DNA of 37,112 bases from Caldifarciminota bacterium (lineage in GTDB: Bacteria; Hydrothermota; Hydrothermia; WGAB01). The translations under genes were made by a program, and so were the position numbers. Positions within the stretch are counted from its first letter, which is position 1; each line of letters starts with the position of its first letter. Positions 1 to 12,400 of this stretch are shown in pieces. Under the pieces are notes generated by a model. The model worked only from the letters and a program-made list of their open reading frames with translations, was not told the origin of the DNA and did not search any database. The stretch is taken from the NCBI GenBank assembly GCA_015490555.1, contig WFXO01000068.1, forward strand, positions 1 to 37,112. The letters run 5' to 3'.

Positions 1-232
1 GGTCTCCGTGCCGTGCGCGTCCAGTTCCCTTCTGTGGCCAAATTTTTCGGCCAGACCCTTTGACCTCTGCCCTCGTCTTCGCCTTGGCAGTACCCACCCG
101 TCGATTCGCAAGGTACGCCCGTACGACTTCCCACAATACGTGGCGCTTTGGTTTGACCCCGAAGACCTCTTCTGGAAGATCGACTTCGCCAATTTTCTTT
201 CCGTCTCTCGAGAATACCGGTGCTTTTAGCAT
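1..232 (-). CDS. rplD: 50S ribosomal protein L4 (N-terminal part, runs off window)
   Basis: The minus strand reads from an ATG at 232 without a stop to the window edge, giving about 77 residues. The start ([17 protein letters not shown]) and the later stretch with [19 protein letters not shown] match the start of bacterial L4, followed by the basic [19 protein letters not shown] loop. L4 binds 23S rRNA and lines the exit tunnel, and in some bacteria it represses its own S10 operon. It begins 5 bp after the rplC stop, the usual rplC-rplD order. Only the 5-prime third of the gene is in the window. Confidence 0.93.
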   Translation of the reverse strand, partial: MLKAPVFSRDGKKIGEVDLPEEVFGVKPKRHVLWEVVRAYLANRRVGTAKAKTRAEVKGSGRKIWPQKGTGRARHGD

Positions 233-237
233 CGCTT

Positions 238-867
238 TCACCTCGCTCGTACGTACACAACCCGACCGTTCGGTCCCGGTACGGCACCCTTCACAATCAG
301 GAGATTCTTTTCGGGAATGACTTTAAATACTTTGAGATTCCGGACCGTCACACGTTCCATGCCGTAATGGCCGGCCATCTTTTTCCCTTTCCAGACGCGC
401 CCGGGGAACGTCGTCTGCCCGATGGACCCGGGACGGCGGTGGAACTTGGAGCCATGGCTTTTCGGGCCCCCAGAAAAGCCCCACCGTTTGATGACCCCCG
501 TAAACCCTCGGCCCTTGGTATAGCCAGTTATGTCCACGGTCTGGACCCCTTCAAAAACCCGGACATCCAACTGCTGTCCCGGTTCGTAGCCGTTTAACTT
601 GTCAACCCGGAACTCCCGGATGACACGGGCTGGATAGGTCTCCCGTTCGCCCAACACCTTTTTCAACTCCCCCAGGAGGGGCTTATTGAGTTTGCGGACG
701 GGGACCTCTCCGTATCCCAGTTTCAAGGCCGTATAGCCGTCACGTTCTGGAGTCCGAAGTCCCAGAATGGTACAGGGTCCAACCTCCAAGACCGTGACGG
801 GGGTCATATGCCCTTTCTCATCGGGCAACTGGGTCATGCCGATTTTCTTTCCGATCAGCCCGATCAT
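238..867 (-). CDS. rplC: 50S ribosomal protein L3
   Basis: This 209-residue protein starts [13 protein letters not shown], the typical L3 start. The [20 protein letters not shown] segment (about residues 100-120) is the conserved L3 loop reaching towards the peptidyl-transferase centre, followed by HRRPGSIGQ. Its length is normal for the family. L3 is an early-assembly 23S-binding protein. The start codon overlaps the end of rpsJ by 4 nt (ATGA), so the two are probably translationally coupled; rplD follows 5 bp after its stop. Confidence 0.97.
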   Translation of the reverse strand: MIGLIGKKIGMTQLPDEKGHMTPVTVLEVGPCTILGLRTPERDGYTALKLGYGEVPVRKLNKPLLGELKKVLGERETYPARVIREFRVDKLNGYEPGQQLDVRVFEGVQTVDITGYTKGRGFTGVIKRWGFSGGPKSHGSKFHRRPGSIGQTTFPGRVWKGKKMAGHYGMERVTVRNLKVFKVIPEKNLLIVKGAVPGPNGRVVYVRAR

Positions 868-1172
868 AATGCCTTGATCTCCACCTCGACACCCGCCGGA
901 AGATCCAACCGCGAGAGTTTATCGATGGTCTCTTGGGTAGGATTCCAGATTTCTAAGAGTCGCTTGTGGATCTTGAGTTCGAACTGTTCCTGAGACCGTT
1001 TATGCACGTGAGGGGACCGGATCACCGAGAAGAGGGTGCGCTTGGTCGGGAGGGGAATGGGGCCAGAAACCCTTGACCCGGTCCTCCTGGCGGTCAATGC
1101 GATCTTTTTCGCAGACCGGTCCAGAAGCTGCGGGTCAAAGGACTTGAGTTTAATCCGAATTCTGGCCTCCAT
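864..1172 (-). CDS. rpsJ: 30S ribosomal protein S10 (NusE)
   Basis: A 102-residue protein with the classic S10 layout: [15 protein letters not shown] near the start, [29 protein letters not shown] in the middle and [10 protein letters not shown] at the end. S10 is both a 30S head protein and the NusE antitermination factor that contacts NusG. The ATG immediately follows the tuf stop codon (0 bp between them), and the end overlaps rplC by 4 nt. The tuf-rpsJ junction is the usual boundary between the str and S10 operons, but there is no room here for a separate S10 promoter in the gap. Confidence 0.97.
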   Translation of the reverse strand: MEARIRIKLKSFDPQLLDRSAKKIALTARRTGSRVSGPIPLPTKRTLFSVIRSPHVHKRSQEQFELKIHKRLLEIWNPTQETIDKLSRLDLPAGVEVEIKAL

Positions 1173-2372
1173 TTAGTCCTCCACTTCGGTCACCACACCG
1201 GCACCGACAGTCCGGCCACCCTCTCGGATCGCGAACCGGAGTCCTTCCTCAATGGCGACCGGATAAATCAACTCAACTTCGAGGTTCACGTGGTCACCCG
1301 GAATCACCATTTCCCGGTCCGGCGGAAGTTTGATGGTCCCGGTCACGTCCGTGGTCCGGAAGTAGAACTGCGGCCGATACCCAGTGAAGAATGGGGTATG
1401 TCGCCCACCTTCCTCGGGCTTCAACACGTACACCTGAGCCTTGAACTTGGTGTGGGGCTTAATGGAACCGGGCTTCGCCACCACCATTCCGCGCTCCACA
1501 TCTTCTTTCTTGACCCCACGGAGCAGGAGTCCGACATTGTCTCCCGGCAGCGCCTCATCGAGAATCTTCCGGAACATTTCGATCGAGGTCACCACCGTCT
1601 TGATCGGCTCATCCCGGAAGCCTACGACCTCTACCTCTTCACCCGGGGTCAGCCGACCACGCTCCACACGACCGGTCACCACGGTCCCACGACCGGTGAT
1701 GGAGAAGATGTCCTCAATCGCCATCAAGAAGGGCTTATCCACCTCGCGTTTGGGCTCCGGTACGTAGTTATCAAGGGCATCGAGAAGTTCCTTAATGGGC
1801 TTAAACCATTCACAATCTGGGTCATCACCGCACTCTAAGGCCTTTAAGGCGGATCCTTTGATGACGGGGACTTCATCGCCAGGGAACTCGTACTCGTTCA
1901 GCAGGTCCCGGATCTCCATCTCGACGAGTTCCAGCAACTCGGGGTCATCCATCATATCGACTTTGTTGATGAAGACGATGATATACGGCACGTTCACCTG
2001 TCGGGCCAGCAAGACGTGCTCACGAGTCTGTGGCATCACGGAATCCGGAGCTGCGACTACCAAGATCGCACCGTCCATCTGGGCTGCGCCCGTGATCATG
2101 TTCTTAATGTAGTCTGCGTGTCCCGGGCAGTCGATGTGCGCATAGTGTCGCTTCTCGGTCTCATACTCGATGTGTGCCAGCTGAATTGTAATCCCACGTT
2201 GTTTCTCTTCCGGTGCCTTGTCGATCTGATCGAATGGGACATACTCTGCCAGTCCCTTCAGGGACAAATACTTCGTGATGGCAGAGGTCAGGGTAGACTT
2301 CCCATGGTCGACGTGCCCGATGGTTCCCACATTCAAGTGGGGCTTCTTTCTTTCAAATTTCTGCTTCGCCAT
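1173..2372 (-). CDS. tuf: Elongation factor Tu
   Basis: A 399-residue EF-Tu that delivers aminoacyl-tRNA to the ribosome. The P-loop GHVDHGKS is at residues 19-26, switch I RGITI at 59-63 with the Mg-binding Thr62, DCPGH at 81-85 with the catalytic His, and NKVD at 136-139. Domains 2 and 3 are complete ([17 protein letters not shown], then [24 protein letters not shown]). Two things are unusual. Switch I continues QLAHIEYET where N-T is usual at the first two positions. A short insert with two cysteines ([10 protein letters not shown]) lies just after SALKALE. The RBS is GGAGG 8 nt before ATG. It lies between fusA (22-bp gap) and rpsJ. Confidence 0.98.
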   Translation of the reverse strand: MAKQKFERKKPHLNVGTIGHVDHGKSTLTSAITKYLSLKGLAEYVPFDQIDKAPEEKQRGITIQLAHIEYETEKRHYAHIDCPGHADYIKNMITGAAQMDGAILVVAAPDSVMPQTREHVLLARQVNVPYIIVFINKVDMMDDPELLELVEMEIRDLLNEYEFPGDEVPVIKGSALKALECGDDPDCEWFKPIKELLDALDNYVPEPKREVDKPFLMAIEDIFSITGRGTVVTGRVERGRLTPGEEVEVVGFRDEPIKTVVTSIEMFRKILDEALPGDNVGLLLRGVKKEDVERGMVVAKPGSIKPHTKFKAQVYVLKPEEGGRHTPFFTGYRPQFYFRTTDVTGTIKLPPDREMVIPGDHVNLEVELIYPVAIEEGLRFAIREGGRTVGAGVVTEVED

Positions 2373-2394
2373 TGCTCTTACCTCCGCTTTCTTT

Positions 2395-4440
2395 CTATTT
2401 CAAAGACAACATTTCTTTGAACTCTTTTTCAGGGAGCGGGGCGAATCGAGCAAGCCGCATCCACACAGTCCCGCGTCCCTGAGTCATGGACCTCAATGCT
2501 GTGATATAACCAAAAAGGTTCTTCAAAGGGACCAGGCCTTTGATCTTCTGATATCCCTGATCCAGCGCCTCGATCCCTACCAATTCCCCCCCTCGATGTC
2601 CCAAATCCGAAACGACGTTCCCGACATAATTCGCAGGAACCACAATTTCCACATCCATTACCGGTTCTAAGAGAACCGGTTTCGCCGACCGAAACGCTTC
2701 TCGGACAGCATTCAGAAATGCTACCCGCGTACCCATGGGAGTAGCGTTCTGTGTATCGACATCCAGAACTGCCAGATCCACATGAATCACCGGGTATCCC
2801 AAAAGGGGACCATAAGACAATACCTCTTCGGCTGCCGCTTTTAAGGCTTCCTCCAGTTCCTCCGGGAGACCTTCAGGAAGCGAGAGCCGGTACTCACCTT
2901 GGGAATAAGGAGAAACCCGAACCCGCACTTTTCCATGGTGAAGAGTGCCTGCAATCTCTCGATGGAAGGTTCCTTCTGTTTCAGCAGATGTGGTTACAGT
3001 TTCACGGTAGTTCACCTGAGGTTTCCCAATTTTCACCTCTACATTAAAATCTCGCTTGAGCCGGTCGACGATAATTTCCAGATGGAGTTCTCCCATCCCG
3101 GAGATGACCAGTTGGCCGGTTTCCGGATCTTCCCGAAACCGGAACGTAGGGTCTTCAAAATGCATATCCTGGAGTGCAGCCTTAAGTTTGTCTAAGTCGG
3201 CCATGGTCCTCGGTTCGATGACCAGATTGACCACGGGCTCAGGAAACTGCATCCCCTCATAAAGGATCGGGAAATCCGGATCACACAATGTATCTCCCGT
3301 CTTGGCATCCCGTATTCCTACCAATGCCACGATCTCCCCGGCGACTGCGTTGTTTCGAGTCTCCAGTTTCTTCGCATGAATTCGGTAAATTCTGTGAACT
3401 TTTGAGACGTTGTTTGTGACGGAATTTAGAACCTTTTGGCCTACTCGGATCTTTCCAGAATAGATCCGTGTGAAAAGAAGACGACCAATATGCTTATCCC
3501 ACTGGACCTTAAAGATCACAGCGGAAAACGGTTCCTCTGGCGTCGGTTTCCGTTCAATGATTTCCTGGGTCCGCGGATCCACTCCCATGGGGTTAGGAAC
3601 ATCTAAGGGAGAGGGTAGATAGTCAACAATCGCATCTAAGAGTGGCTGAATCCCACGGTTTTTCAAAGCAGACCCCATGAGAACCGGGACCCAGACCCCT
3701 CGAAGTGTTCCCTCACGAATCACACGCTTGAGATGCTCCTCTGCTACATATCCCTGGTCACTGTACTCATCAATTACCGATTCATCGAGTTCTCCCAGGG
3801 TCATCACCAATTCTTCATACGCAGACCAAAACCCCTCGCCATCTGCTTCTTCGGTTCGATACTTTTCCCCTGTCAAATCCTGGTCCCAGATGATCTTTCG
3901 TCGGCCGACGAGATCGATTACACCCACAAAACTATCCTCAATGCCGATAGGGAGTTGAAGTCGTAGGGGTTTCACCTTAAACCGTTTCTGGATCTGGTTC
4001 ATCACGCGTTCCGGGGAAGCCCCGACACGGTCCATTTTGTTAATGAAAGCGATGCGCGGGATCGCATACTGGTCTGCTTGTCTCCAAACCGTTTCGGACT
4101 GGGGTTCCACACCTCCCACGGCGCAAAAGATCACCACGAGGCCATCCAGAACTCGGAGGGACCGTTCCACTTCTGCGGTGAAATCTACATGGCCAGGGGT
4201 ATCGATGATGTTGATGATGGCGTCACGCCATTGACAGAAGGTGGCGGCAGCGGTAATGGTAATCCCCCGCTCCTTCTCTTGAACCATCCAATCGGTGGTG
4301 GCTGTCCCCTCGTCGACCTCGCCGAGCCGATGGATCCTGCCCGTATAGTACAGGACCCGCTCGGTGGTCGTCGTCTTGCCCGCATCGATATGGGCGACGA
4401 ACCCAATATTCCGTATTTTCTGTAAATCCAATTGCATCAC
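2395..4440 (-). CDS. fusA: Elongation factor G
   Basis: A 681-residue translocase GTPase, slightly short for the family (about 690-700). G1 AHIDAGKT is at residues 16-23, RGITI at about 58-62, DTPGH at 80-84 and NKMD at 134-137. Domain IV and the C-terminal domain are present, including the end [31 protein letters not shown] moves tRNA and mRNA after peptide transfer and works with RRF in recycling. The start has two Met codons in a row (4440 or 4437). It follows rpsG by 57 bp, a gap rich in A and C on the sense strand with no evident promoter, and precedes tuf by 22 bp. Confidence 0.98.
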   Translation of the reverse strand: MMQLDLQKIRNIGFVAHIDAGKTTTTERVLYYTGRIHRLGEVDEGTATTDWMVQEKERGITITAAATFCQWRDAIINIIDTPGHVDFTAEVERSLRVLDGLVVIFCAVGGVEPQSETVWRQADQYAIPRIAFINKMDRVGASPERVMNQIQKRFKVKPLRLQLPIGIEDSFVGVIDLVGRRKIIWDQDLTGEKYRTEEADGEGFWSAYEELVMTLGELDESVIDEYSDQGYVAEEHLKRVIREGTLRGVWVPVLMGSALKNRGIQPLLDAIVDYLPSPLDVPNPMGVDPRTQEIIERKPTPEEPFSAVIFKVQWDKHIGRLLFTRIYSGKIRVGQKVLNSVTNNVSKVHRIYRIHAKKLETRNNAVAGEIVALVGIRDAKTGDTLCDPDFPILYEGMQFPEPVVNLVIEPRTMADLDKLKAALQDMHFEDPTFRFREDPETGQLVISGMGELHLEIIVDRLKRDFNVEVKIGKPQVNYRETVTTSAETEGTFHREIAGTLHHGKVRVRVSPYSQGEYRLSLPEGLPEELEEALKAAAEEVLSYGPLLGYPVIHVDLAVLDVDTQNATPMGTRVAFLNAVREAFRSAKPVLLEPVMDVEIVVPANYVGNVVSDLGHRGGELVGIEALDQGYQKIKGLVPLKNLFGYITALRSMTQGRGTVWMRLARFAPLPEKEFKEMLSLK

Positions 4441-4497
4441 TGTGCCACCACCTTCGTAACACTGCTTTTTGTTGTCTCCAGTGTTGTTGTTTTTTTC

Positions 4498-4980
<483 letters not shown>

Positions 4981-5355
4981 TTAGTCTTTTGGCTTCTTTG
5001 TCCCGTAAAGGGAACGAGAGTTCCGACGTCCTTCCACACCCGCCGCGTCGTATTTCCCTCGAATGATGTGATACTTCACGCCAGGTAGGTCTTTGACACG
5101 ACCTCCCCGGACCAACACCACCGAGTGCTCCTGCAGATTGTGGCCCTCACCAGGAATATAGGCCACCACTTCACGGCCGTTAGACAGTCGGACCTTGGCC
5201 ACTTTTCGAAGCGCAGAATTCGGCTTCTTGGGCGTGGTGGTGTATACACGGATACACACGCCCTTCTTCTGCGGGTTGCCTTCCAAAGCCGGCGCTTTCG
5301 ACTTCTTCTTCTTCGGCTTTCTTCCGTATCGAATTAACTGATTAATCGTAGGCAT
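4981..5355 (-). CDS. rpsL: 30S ribosomal protein S12
   Basis: A 124-residue protein with the invariant TPTINQLIR-like start (here PTINQLIR), the [19 protein letters not shown] loop at about residues 39-57 and [17 protein letters not shown] at about 84-100. S12 monitors decoding at the A site. The lysines that determine streptomycin sensitivity (K43/K44 and K88) are present, as is Asp89, the residue methylthiolated by RimO in many bacteria. The RBS GGGAGG lies just upstream. A TTGACA/TAACAT promoter-like site lies in the 61-bp gap after rpoC, so the str genes may also be transcribed on their own. Confidence 0.97.
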   Translation of the reverse strand: MPTINQLIRYGRKPKKKKSKAPALEGNPQKKGVCIRVYTTTPKKPNSALRKVAKVRLSNGREVVAYIPGEGHNLQEHSVVLVRGGRVKDLPGVKYHIIRGKYDAAGVEGRRNSRSLYGTKKPKD

Positions 5356-5382
5356 ACGTACCTCCCTTATTCAGGGCCAATT

Positions 5383-5411
5383 ATGTTAAGGATTGCCCAA
5401 TCCTTTGTCAA
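5383..5411 (-). promoter_or_regulatory. Sigma70-like promoter before rpsL with a palindromic spacer
   Basis: On the minus strand, TTGACA (5406-5411) is followed by exactly 17 bp and TAACAT (5383-5388), a 4/6 match to TATAAT. Transcription would start near 5376, about 20 nt before the rpsL ATG, leaving room for its GGGAGG ribosome binding site. The spacer is a near-perfect inverted repeat (AAGGATT, loop GGGC, AATCCTT), which could be an operator or could fold in read-through RNA. It lacks the T-run of a terminator. The site is predicted from sequence only. Confidence 0.55.
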
Positions 5412-5416
5412 CTGCG

Positions 5417-8400
5417 TTAAGATGCCGCTTTTGCAGCCTCTTCTTCGCTGAGTAACCGAATCTTCCGGTAGTCCTTGACCCCGGTCCCACTGGGGACCAA
5501 GGAGCCAATGATCACGTTCTCTTTGAGACCCAAGAGTTCGTCTGTTTTGCCTGCAATGGCTGCATGGGCCAGAATCTTGGTCGTTTCCTGGAACGAAGCA
5601 GCAGCAATGAAACTCTCGGTCTCCAAAGAAGCCCGTGTAATACCCACCAGGATGGGCTTGTACTTCGCGGGACTCCCACCCTTCATCACTGTTTCCCGGT
5701 TCACCTGCTCCACACGGTAGGCATCGACAATATCCCCTTGGACAAACTTCGTGGTTCCGGAATCGGTAATCTGCACCTTCCGCATCATCTGTCGGACAAT
5801 GATCTCGATGTGTTTGTCATCAATCTTCACACCCGAGAGACGGTAGACCTCCTGAATCTGATCTAACAGGAATTCCTGCACGAACTCTTTCCCTTTGATC
5901 CGGAGGATATCGTGAGGGTCAATGGGTCCGGTGGTGATGGGTTCTCCAGCCTCAACCCACTCTCCATGGCTGACCAGAAGGTAGCGTCCGTATGGGATCT
6001 TATATTCTTTGGGTTCACCCGCTTCTGGAGTGATAATCACACGGAACACGCCCTTCTCAGGCGGTAAAACACTCACCATCCCAGAAACTTCAGCAACGAT
6101 CGCCTTGTTCTTGGGCGTCCGCGCTTCAAAGAGTTGCTCTACTCGAGGCAGTCCACCCGTAATATCACGGGTTTTCCCGGCCTCTCGAGGCACCCGTGCG
6201 ATGAGATCGCCGGGATAGACGCGATCCCCTTCATTCACAGCAAGTCGTGCATCGTGCACCAGGTAAACCGTCTCTTTGACCTCTTCTGTCTCGGGATCCA
6301 AGATCAGGACTTTCGGATAGTACCGTTTGAGCCGGTCCATCTCCACAACCCGTTCGACCTTCCCTTCTTCCACAGTCTCACGCAGCGTAATGCCTTCTAC
6401 AAGCCCTTCAAACCGGATGATTCCTTCGGTATTGCTCAAAATCGGCAAGGAGTAAGGTTCCCATTCACAGAGAATGGTCCCAGCTTTGACTTTTTGTTTG
6501 TTTTTAACACGGATCAATGCACCATATGGGATGTTAAGTTCTCGAACCTGATTCCGCTTTTTGATACGAATTTTTCCACGTCGACTGACCGCGACCCGTC
6601 GGATGCCAGCTGGGGATTTTCCTTCAACCACTTCCAGATTTACAAACTCTACTGTGCCGTCAAATGGGGCTCGATGGAATGCCTCTTCTGCAATCCGTTC
6701 TGCTGCACCACCCGTATGGAATGTTCGAAGGGTTAACTGAGTCCCGGGCTCTCCGATGGATTGCGCAGCGATCACTCCCACCGCTTCGCCGAGTTCCACC
6801 ATGCGTCCTGTCGCGAGATTCCGGCCATAACACTTGGCACATACGCCTCTGGGTGCCTCACAGCGTAAGACCGAACGAACATGCACAGCCTCAATGCCGG
6901 CTTCTTCGATTTCCTTGGCTTTTTCGTCACTGATTTCTTCCCCTTCCCGCACAATGATCTCCCCTGTCTCCGGATGCACAACATCTTCCAATGCGACACG
7001 ACCGGAGATGCGTTCAGAAAGAGGTTCAATCACTGTTTCTCCTTCTTTCAGGGCAGTGATCCGGCGCCCGAGGATGGTTCCGCAGTCTTCCATGGTCACC
7101 ACAACTTCCTGTGCAACATCCACCAGTCGACGGGTCAGGTGTCCCGCATCGGCGGTTTTCAACGCGGTATCCGAAAGTCCTTTCCGTGCCCCGTGCGTGG
7201 AGATGAAGTATTCGAGAACACTCAAGCCCTCTTTAAAGTTTGAAATGACTGGAGTTTCGATAAATTCTCCCACCACGTCCTTCGATTTGGTCGGACGAGC
7301 CATGAGTCCACGCATCCCCGCCAACTGTCGGACTTGGTCGACGTTCCCTCGTGCCCCAGAAGTCACCATCATGTAAATCGGATTGAAGCCGTGTCGGTCA
7401 TTCCGCATGATCTCCATCATCCGTTCCTTCACCTGATCCGTCGCTCGGGTCCAGATATCCAGAATCTTCTGATATCGTTCCACCCGCGAGATCATTCCTT
7501 TCCGATAGGCCTTTTCCACTCTTTCTCGTTCTTTCAGTGCCTCTTTCACGATCTTAGGCTTCTCCGGAGGCACCAACATATCCTGGAGTCCGAAGGTGAT
7601 CCCAGACACCGTCGCCATCCGGAATCCTAAGTCTTTCATTGCATCCAAGAATTCCGCCGTCGGTCCAGTCCCCAGTTTCTTAAAGATCTCCGCTACTAAT
7701 TGCTGGATGGCCTTTTTGTCCATCTCTTTATTCACAAAGCCGATCTCCTTGGGGACGATCTCATTGAAGAGGATCCGGCCCATTGTGGTCTTCACCCTTT
7801 GGCCGTCAATCACGACCTCGATTTTCGCCTTCAAATCGATATAGCCGTTTTCGTAAGCGAGGCGTGCTTCCTCAATCGACGCAAACTTCCGGCCCTCTCC
7901 CTTGGCTCCCGGCATAATCTTCGTCAGATAGTTTAGACCGATGACCATATCCTGGGAGGCAGAAGCAAGGGGCTTTCCATGCGCGGGAGACATGATGTTA
8001 CGAGGCGCAAGCATGAGCATGATGGATTCCAATTGGGCTTCAGGAGAGAGGGGCACAAAGACCGCCATCTGGTCACCGTCAAAGTCTGCATTGTACGCGT
8101 TACAGACCAGCGGATGGAGCTTAATGGCCTTCCCTTCAATGAGGACGGGCTCAAAGGCTTGGATCGAAGGACGGTGGAGGGTGGGCGCTCGGTTCAAAAG
8201 GACCGGATGGTTTCGGACAACATCCTCCAATAGTTCCCACATGGCTGGGTGTCGGGCTTGCACCAATTCCCGAGCGGATTTCAGGGACTCCGCCAGACCC
8301 GATTGCTCCAACCTGTACTCGACCATCGACTTGAATAGTTCGACGGCCATCTCTTTGGGCAACCCGACCTGGTGCAATTTCAACTCTGGCCCGACCACAA

Positions 8401-9436
8401 TTACGGACCGACCGGAATAGTCCACCCGTTTCCCCAGCAGGTTTCGTCTCAGCAAGCCCTTCTTGCCACGAAGTACATCTGAAAGCGAGTTCAGTTTTCG
8501 GCCGCCGCGGCCGGAAATGGGGCGTCGCCGTCGAGAGTTATCTAAGAGGGCATCCACAGCCTCTTGAAGCATCCGCTTCTCGTTCCGGAGAATGATCTCT
8601 GGAGCGTTGAGTTCAAGCATGTTCTTGAGACGGTTGTTCCGGGTAATCACCCGCCGATACAGATCGTTAATATCGGAGGTTGCGAATCGTCCACCACCCA
8701 GGGGAACGAGAGGTCGGAGATCAGGAGGAATTACCGGCAATACGGTCAGAATCATCCACTCTGGACGATTATTGGAATTCAAAAAGGCTTCCACTACTCG
8801 GAGTCTCTTGAGGAGTCGACTTCGTTTAAGGAGGGATTTCTCGGTCTCGATCAAGGTCCGTAAAGTCACGGAAAGTTCTTCGATATCGAGTTCTGCGAGG
8901 AGTTTCTGAATAGGGGCCGCCCCCATCTCGGCAATGAAGTCATCACCGTATTCTTCTCGGTAGTGCTGGTATTCCGCTTCCGTCAGTACCTGCCCTTTTT
9001 CAAGGTCAGTATCTCCGGGGTCGACAACGATATAGGAATCGTAATAGAGGATGGATTCGAGTTCTTTGATGGAGAGGTCCAGGAGCATGCCAATGATGGA
9101 GGGCGGGACTTTATAGTACCAGATGTGAGCCACGGGGACCGCCAACTCAATATGGCCCATCCGTTCCCGTCTGACATCCGACCGGGTGACTTCGACGCCG
9201 CACTTATCACAGATGATCCCGCGATGGCGGTACCCCTTGTAGCGGCCACAAGAACATTCGTAGTCCTTCACAGGACCGAAGATGCGCTCACAAAAGAGCC
9301 CGTCCCGTTCAGGCTTTTGGGTTCGGTAATTGATCGTTTCGGCCCGTTTTACCTCACCCCGCGACCATGACCGGATCGCCTCGGGTGAGGCCAGTTTGAT
9401 TCTTAAGGCCTTTAAATCTTTGGGGTTAATATCCAT
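5417..9436 (-). CDS. rpoC: DNA-directed RNA polymerase subunit beta-prime
   Basis: A 1339-residue beta-prime subunit. The N-terminal zinc ribbon is C61-x-C63-x12-C76-x2-C79. The active-site magnesium loop [12 protein letters not shown] lies at about residues 449-460. The second zinc site ([18 protein letters not shown]) and the bridge-helix/trigger-loop region with [18 protein letters not shown] follow. The protein is somewhat shorter than the E. coli form (1407) and has no large lineage insert. Its ATG overlaps the rpoB stop by 1 nt (TAATG), a sign of tight translational coupling. There is no L7Ae-type gene between rpoC and rpsL. Confidence 0.98.
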   Translation of the reverse strand: MDINPKDLKALRIKLASPEAIRSWSRGEVKRAETINYRTQKPERDGLFCERIFGPVKDYECSCGRYKGYRHRGIICDKCGVEVTRSDVRRERMGHIELAVPVAHIWYYKVPPSIIGMLLDLSIKELESILYYDSYIVVDPGDTDLEKGQVLTEAEYQHYREEYGDDFIAEMGAAPIQKLLAELDIEELSVTLRTLIETEKSLLKRSRLLKRLRVVEAFLNSNNRPEWMILTVLPVIPPDLRPLVPLGGGRFATSDINDLYRRVITRNNRLKNMLELNAPEIILRNEKRMLQEAVDALLDNSRRRRPISGRGGRKLNSLSDVLRGKKGLLRRNLLGKRVDYSGRSVIVVGPELKLHQVGLPKEMAVELFKSMVEYRLEQSGLAESLKSARELVQARHPAMWELLEDVVRNHPVLLNRAPTLHRPSIQAFEPVLIEGKAIKLHPLVCNAYNADFDGDQMAVFVPLSPEAQLESIMLMLAPRNIMSPAHGKPLASASQDMVIGLNYLTKIMPGAKGEGRKFASIEEARLAYENGYIDLKAKIEVVIDGQRVKTTMGRILFNEIVPKEIGFVNKEMDKKAIQQLVAEIFKKLGTGPTAEFLDAMKDLGFRMATVSGITFGLQDMLVPPEKPKIVKEALKERERVEKAYRKGMISRVERYQKILDIWTRATDQVKERMMEIMRNDRHGFNPIYMMVTSGARGNVDQVRQLAGMRGLMARPTKSKDVVGEFIETPVISNFKEGLSVLEYFISTHGARKGLSDTALKTADAGHLTRRLVDVAQEVVVTMEDCGTILGRRITALKEGETVIEPLSERISGRVALEDVVHPETGEIIVREGEEISDEKAKEIEEAGIEAVHVRSVLRCEAPRGVCAKCYGRNLATGRMVELGEAVGVIAAQSIGEPGTQLTLRTFHTGGAAERIAEEAFHRAPFDGTVEFVNLEVVEGKSPAGIRRVAVSRRGKIRIKKRNQVRELNIPYGALIRVKNKQKVKAGTILCEWEPYSLPILSNTEGIIRFEGLVEGITLRETVEEGKVERVVEMDRLKRYYPKVLILDPETEEVKETVYLVHDARLAVNEGDRVYPGDLIARVPREAGKTRDITGGLPRVEQLFEARTPKNKAIVAEVSGMVSVLPPEKGVFRVIITPEAGEPKEYKIPYGRYLLVSHGEWVEAGEPITTGPIDPHDILRIKGKEFVQEFLLDQIQEVYRLSGVKIDDKHIEIIVRQMMRKVQITDSGTTKFVQGDIVDAYRVEQVNRETVMKGGSPAKYKPILVGITRASLETESFIAAASFQETTKILAHAAIAGKTDELLGLKENVIIGSLVPSGTGVKDYRKIRLLSEEEAAKAAS

Positions 9437-12400
9437 TACTTCACCCCCGTAGGTTTTTCATCTTTCTTTTCGGTGATGATTTCAATGTCCAGCCCCAACC
9501 CTCGAAGGGTATGCAGAAGCACACTGAAGGATGCAGGCAACCCGGGCTCGGGTGGCTCTTCTCCTTTCCGTAACGCTTGATACAGACGGTTCCGGCCCTG
9601 GATGTCGTCAGACTTCACGGTCAGCATCTCCTGTAGCGTGTAGGCGGCACCGTGTGCTTCTAAGGCCCAGACTTCCATCTCACCAAAACGCTGCCCACCG
9701 AAATGGCTCTTTCCACCGACCGGCTGCTGGGTAATGAGGGAGTAAGGACCAACGGACCGCGCATGGACCTTGTCTTCGACCATGTGGATGAGTTTCAGCA
9801 TGTAGATGTACCCAACAGTCACAGGGAAGTCGAAATACTCACCCGTTAACCCATCCCGGAGTCGGGCTTTTCCTTCGGGATTGAGGCCAGCACTTTCCAA
9901 CTCTTTCCGGATGTAATCGATGCTAAATCCCTGGAATGCAGGGCAGGCATAGTACACACCTTTCTCTTTCCCTGCCCATCCCAAAATCGTCTCTAAGATC
10001 TGACCCACATTCATTCGGGAAGGCACCCCCAAGGGGTTGAGAACAATGTCTACCGGCGTGCCATCCTCGAGGAACGGCATATCCTCGACAGGAGCGATTT
10101 TTGCCACCACCCCTTTGTTCCCGTGCCGACCTGCCAGTTTGTCTCCCACCTGGAGTTTTCTTTTCTGCGCCACGTAAACTTTGATCAACTTGAGGACGCC
10201 CGGAGGGAGATCGTCACCCCGCCGAATGCGTTCCATCTCTTTATCAAACCGCTCCTGGATATTCTTTAAGGACTCGCGGGCCAGTTCGATGAGTTCTCGA
10301 ACTTTCCGTTCTCTGTCCTTGTTTTTGAGGAATCCTTCGGGGAGGTCCAGGGTCAGGAAATCCAAGGACCGGATCAACTCAGGTGTAAATCGCTCCCCTT
10401 CTCGGACTACCACTTCTCCGTTGTGCTGGATATCCTTCGCGGCTCGGACACGCCCAAGGAGAGAGATCAACCGGTTGGTCAGTCCTTCTTTGACCTGCCG
10501 CTTGGCGGCAGCGGTCTCTTTCCGGATACGCTCTTCGCGTTCCCGCATGACCTTGGTAAACAAGGGATCCCGTTCTCCGGCTTTCGGCTTCCGAGACAAC
10601 ACGATCACATCCACTACCACACCTTCAACCCCAGGAGGGACTCGCTTAGAAGTATCGCGTACATCCTTTGCTTTCTCAGAGAAGATCGCGTAGATGAGTT
10701 TTTCTTCAGGCAACAACTCCCGCTCACCCTTCGGCGAGATTTTCCCAACGAGAATGTCTTCCGGTTTGACTTTCGCCCCAATGCGAATAATCCCAAATTC
10801 GTCCAGGTTCTTAAGTTTCTCTTCCTTGACGTTCGGAAGATCCCGGGTCACCTCTTCCGGCCCGAGTTTTGTTTCTCGGACCTCAACCTCGTACTCTTCG
10901 ATATGGATGGAGGTATAAATGTCCTCTTTGACCACGCGTTCCGAAATGACGATCGCGTCCTCGAAGTTGTATCCGTAATATGGGAGGAAAGCGACCAGGA
11001 GGTTGCGGCCTAAAGCCAAATCACCGTGATACGTAGCAGGACCATCCGCAATCACCTCACCCTTTTCAACTCGATCTCCTGGTTTGACCAAGGGCTTCTG
11101 GTTGATACAGGTATCTTGATTGGACCGTACGTATTTTTTCAGCACATACCGGTCAATCCGACCCTGGAACGGATCTTCTCCCCCGTCTTCTTCATCGGCT
11201 TCAATTACTATGTGATTTGCGTCCACCTCAATCACCGTACCACTTCGTTTTGCAATGACCGTCGCACCTGAATCTCGCGCGATTTTGCTTTCCATCCCCG
11301 TTCCGACAATCGGGGGCTCAGGCTGAAGCAAAGGCACCGCCTGGCGTTGCATGTTGGACCCCATCAATGCACGGTTTGCGTCGTCGTGTTCAATGAAGGG
11401 GATCAAAGAGGCAGAAGGAGAAAGGACCTGCCGCGGGGAGACGTCGATAAAGTCTACCTCGTGGGGTTTGACCATGGGGTATCCACCCCGATAGCGAACC
11501 CAGACATTCTCGTCGAGGATTTTCCCGGTCTTCGGATCAATCCGTGTGTCTGCAGAGGCAATGCGATACTTTTCCTCTTCGTGTGGGGGCATCTCGACGA
11601 TTTCATCCGTAACACGTCCCCGCTTCACTCGGCGGAGGGGTGTACGAATAAAGCCCAGATCGTCGATCCGGGCGTAGGTGGTCAATGACGTAATGAGACC
11701 AATATTCTGACCTTCTGGGGTTTCGATCGGACAAAGTCGTCCGTAGTGGGAGGGATGAACGTCTCGAACTTCAAAGCTGGCCGTTTCCCGCGTCAAGCCG
11801 CCTTTCCCTAACGCAGAAAGACGTCGTTTATGGGTCAGTTCGGCTAAGGGGTTCGTTTGATCCAAGAACTGGGAAAGACGATCCCCGGTAAAGAAAGCCA
11901 AAATGGACGCGGTCACCAGTCTGGGGTTGGTCAGTTTCTTTGGCGTTAACGTGGAATCACGCTCTAAGAGCATTCGCTCCTTGATCACCCGTGAAAGCCG
12001 TTGGATGGCAATCCGGAACTGCTCTGTCAGGAGTTCACCAACACGCCGAACCCGGCGGTTCGCCAGGTCATCCACATCGTCTTCCCGCTCATCTCCCACA
12101 TAGAGTTTCAGGAGTCTTCGGACGATGGAAAGGATGTCTTCAATGTCCAGAGTGACTTTTTCTGGATCGATCCGCTGATTCAGGCGTGCGTTGAGTTTGA
12201 ACCGTCCCACTTTCCCAAGATAAAATCGGGTCCTGGAGAAGAAGAAGTTCCAGACGTATTCGCGGGCCTCTTCCAAACTCTTCGGAGGTGTGTATCGGAG
12301 AGTCCGGTAAAGGTTCCCGATGGCGCTTTCTTCGTCTTTAATACGATCCAGTTTCAGGGTGGCCAATAATACGTCTATACCGGGTGCGTCTTTTGAGAGG

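Noticed and set aside
5388-5405. Hairpin after rpoC as an intrinsic terminator
   Set aside because: The stem is only 7 bp and no T-run follows; the sequence fits better as a promoter spacer, as reported.
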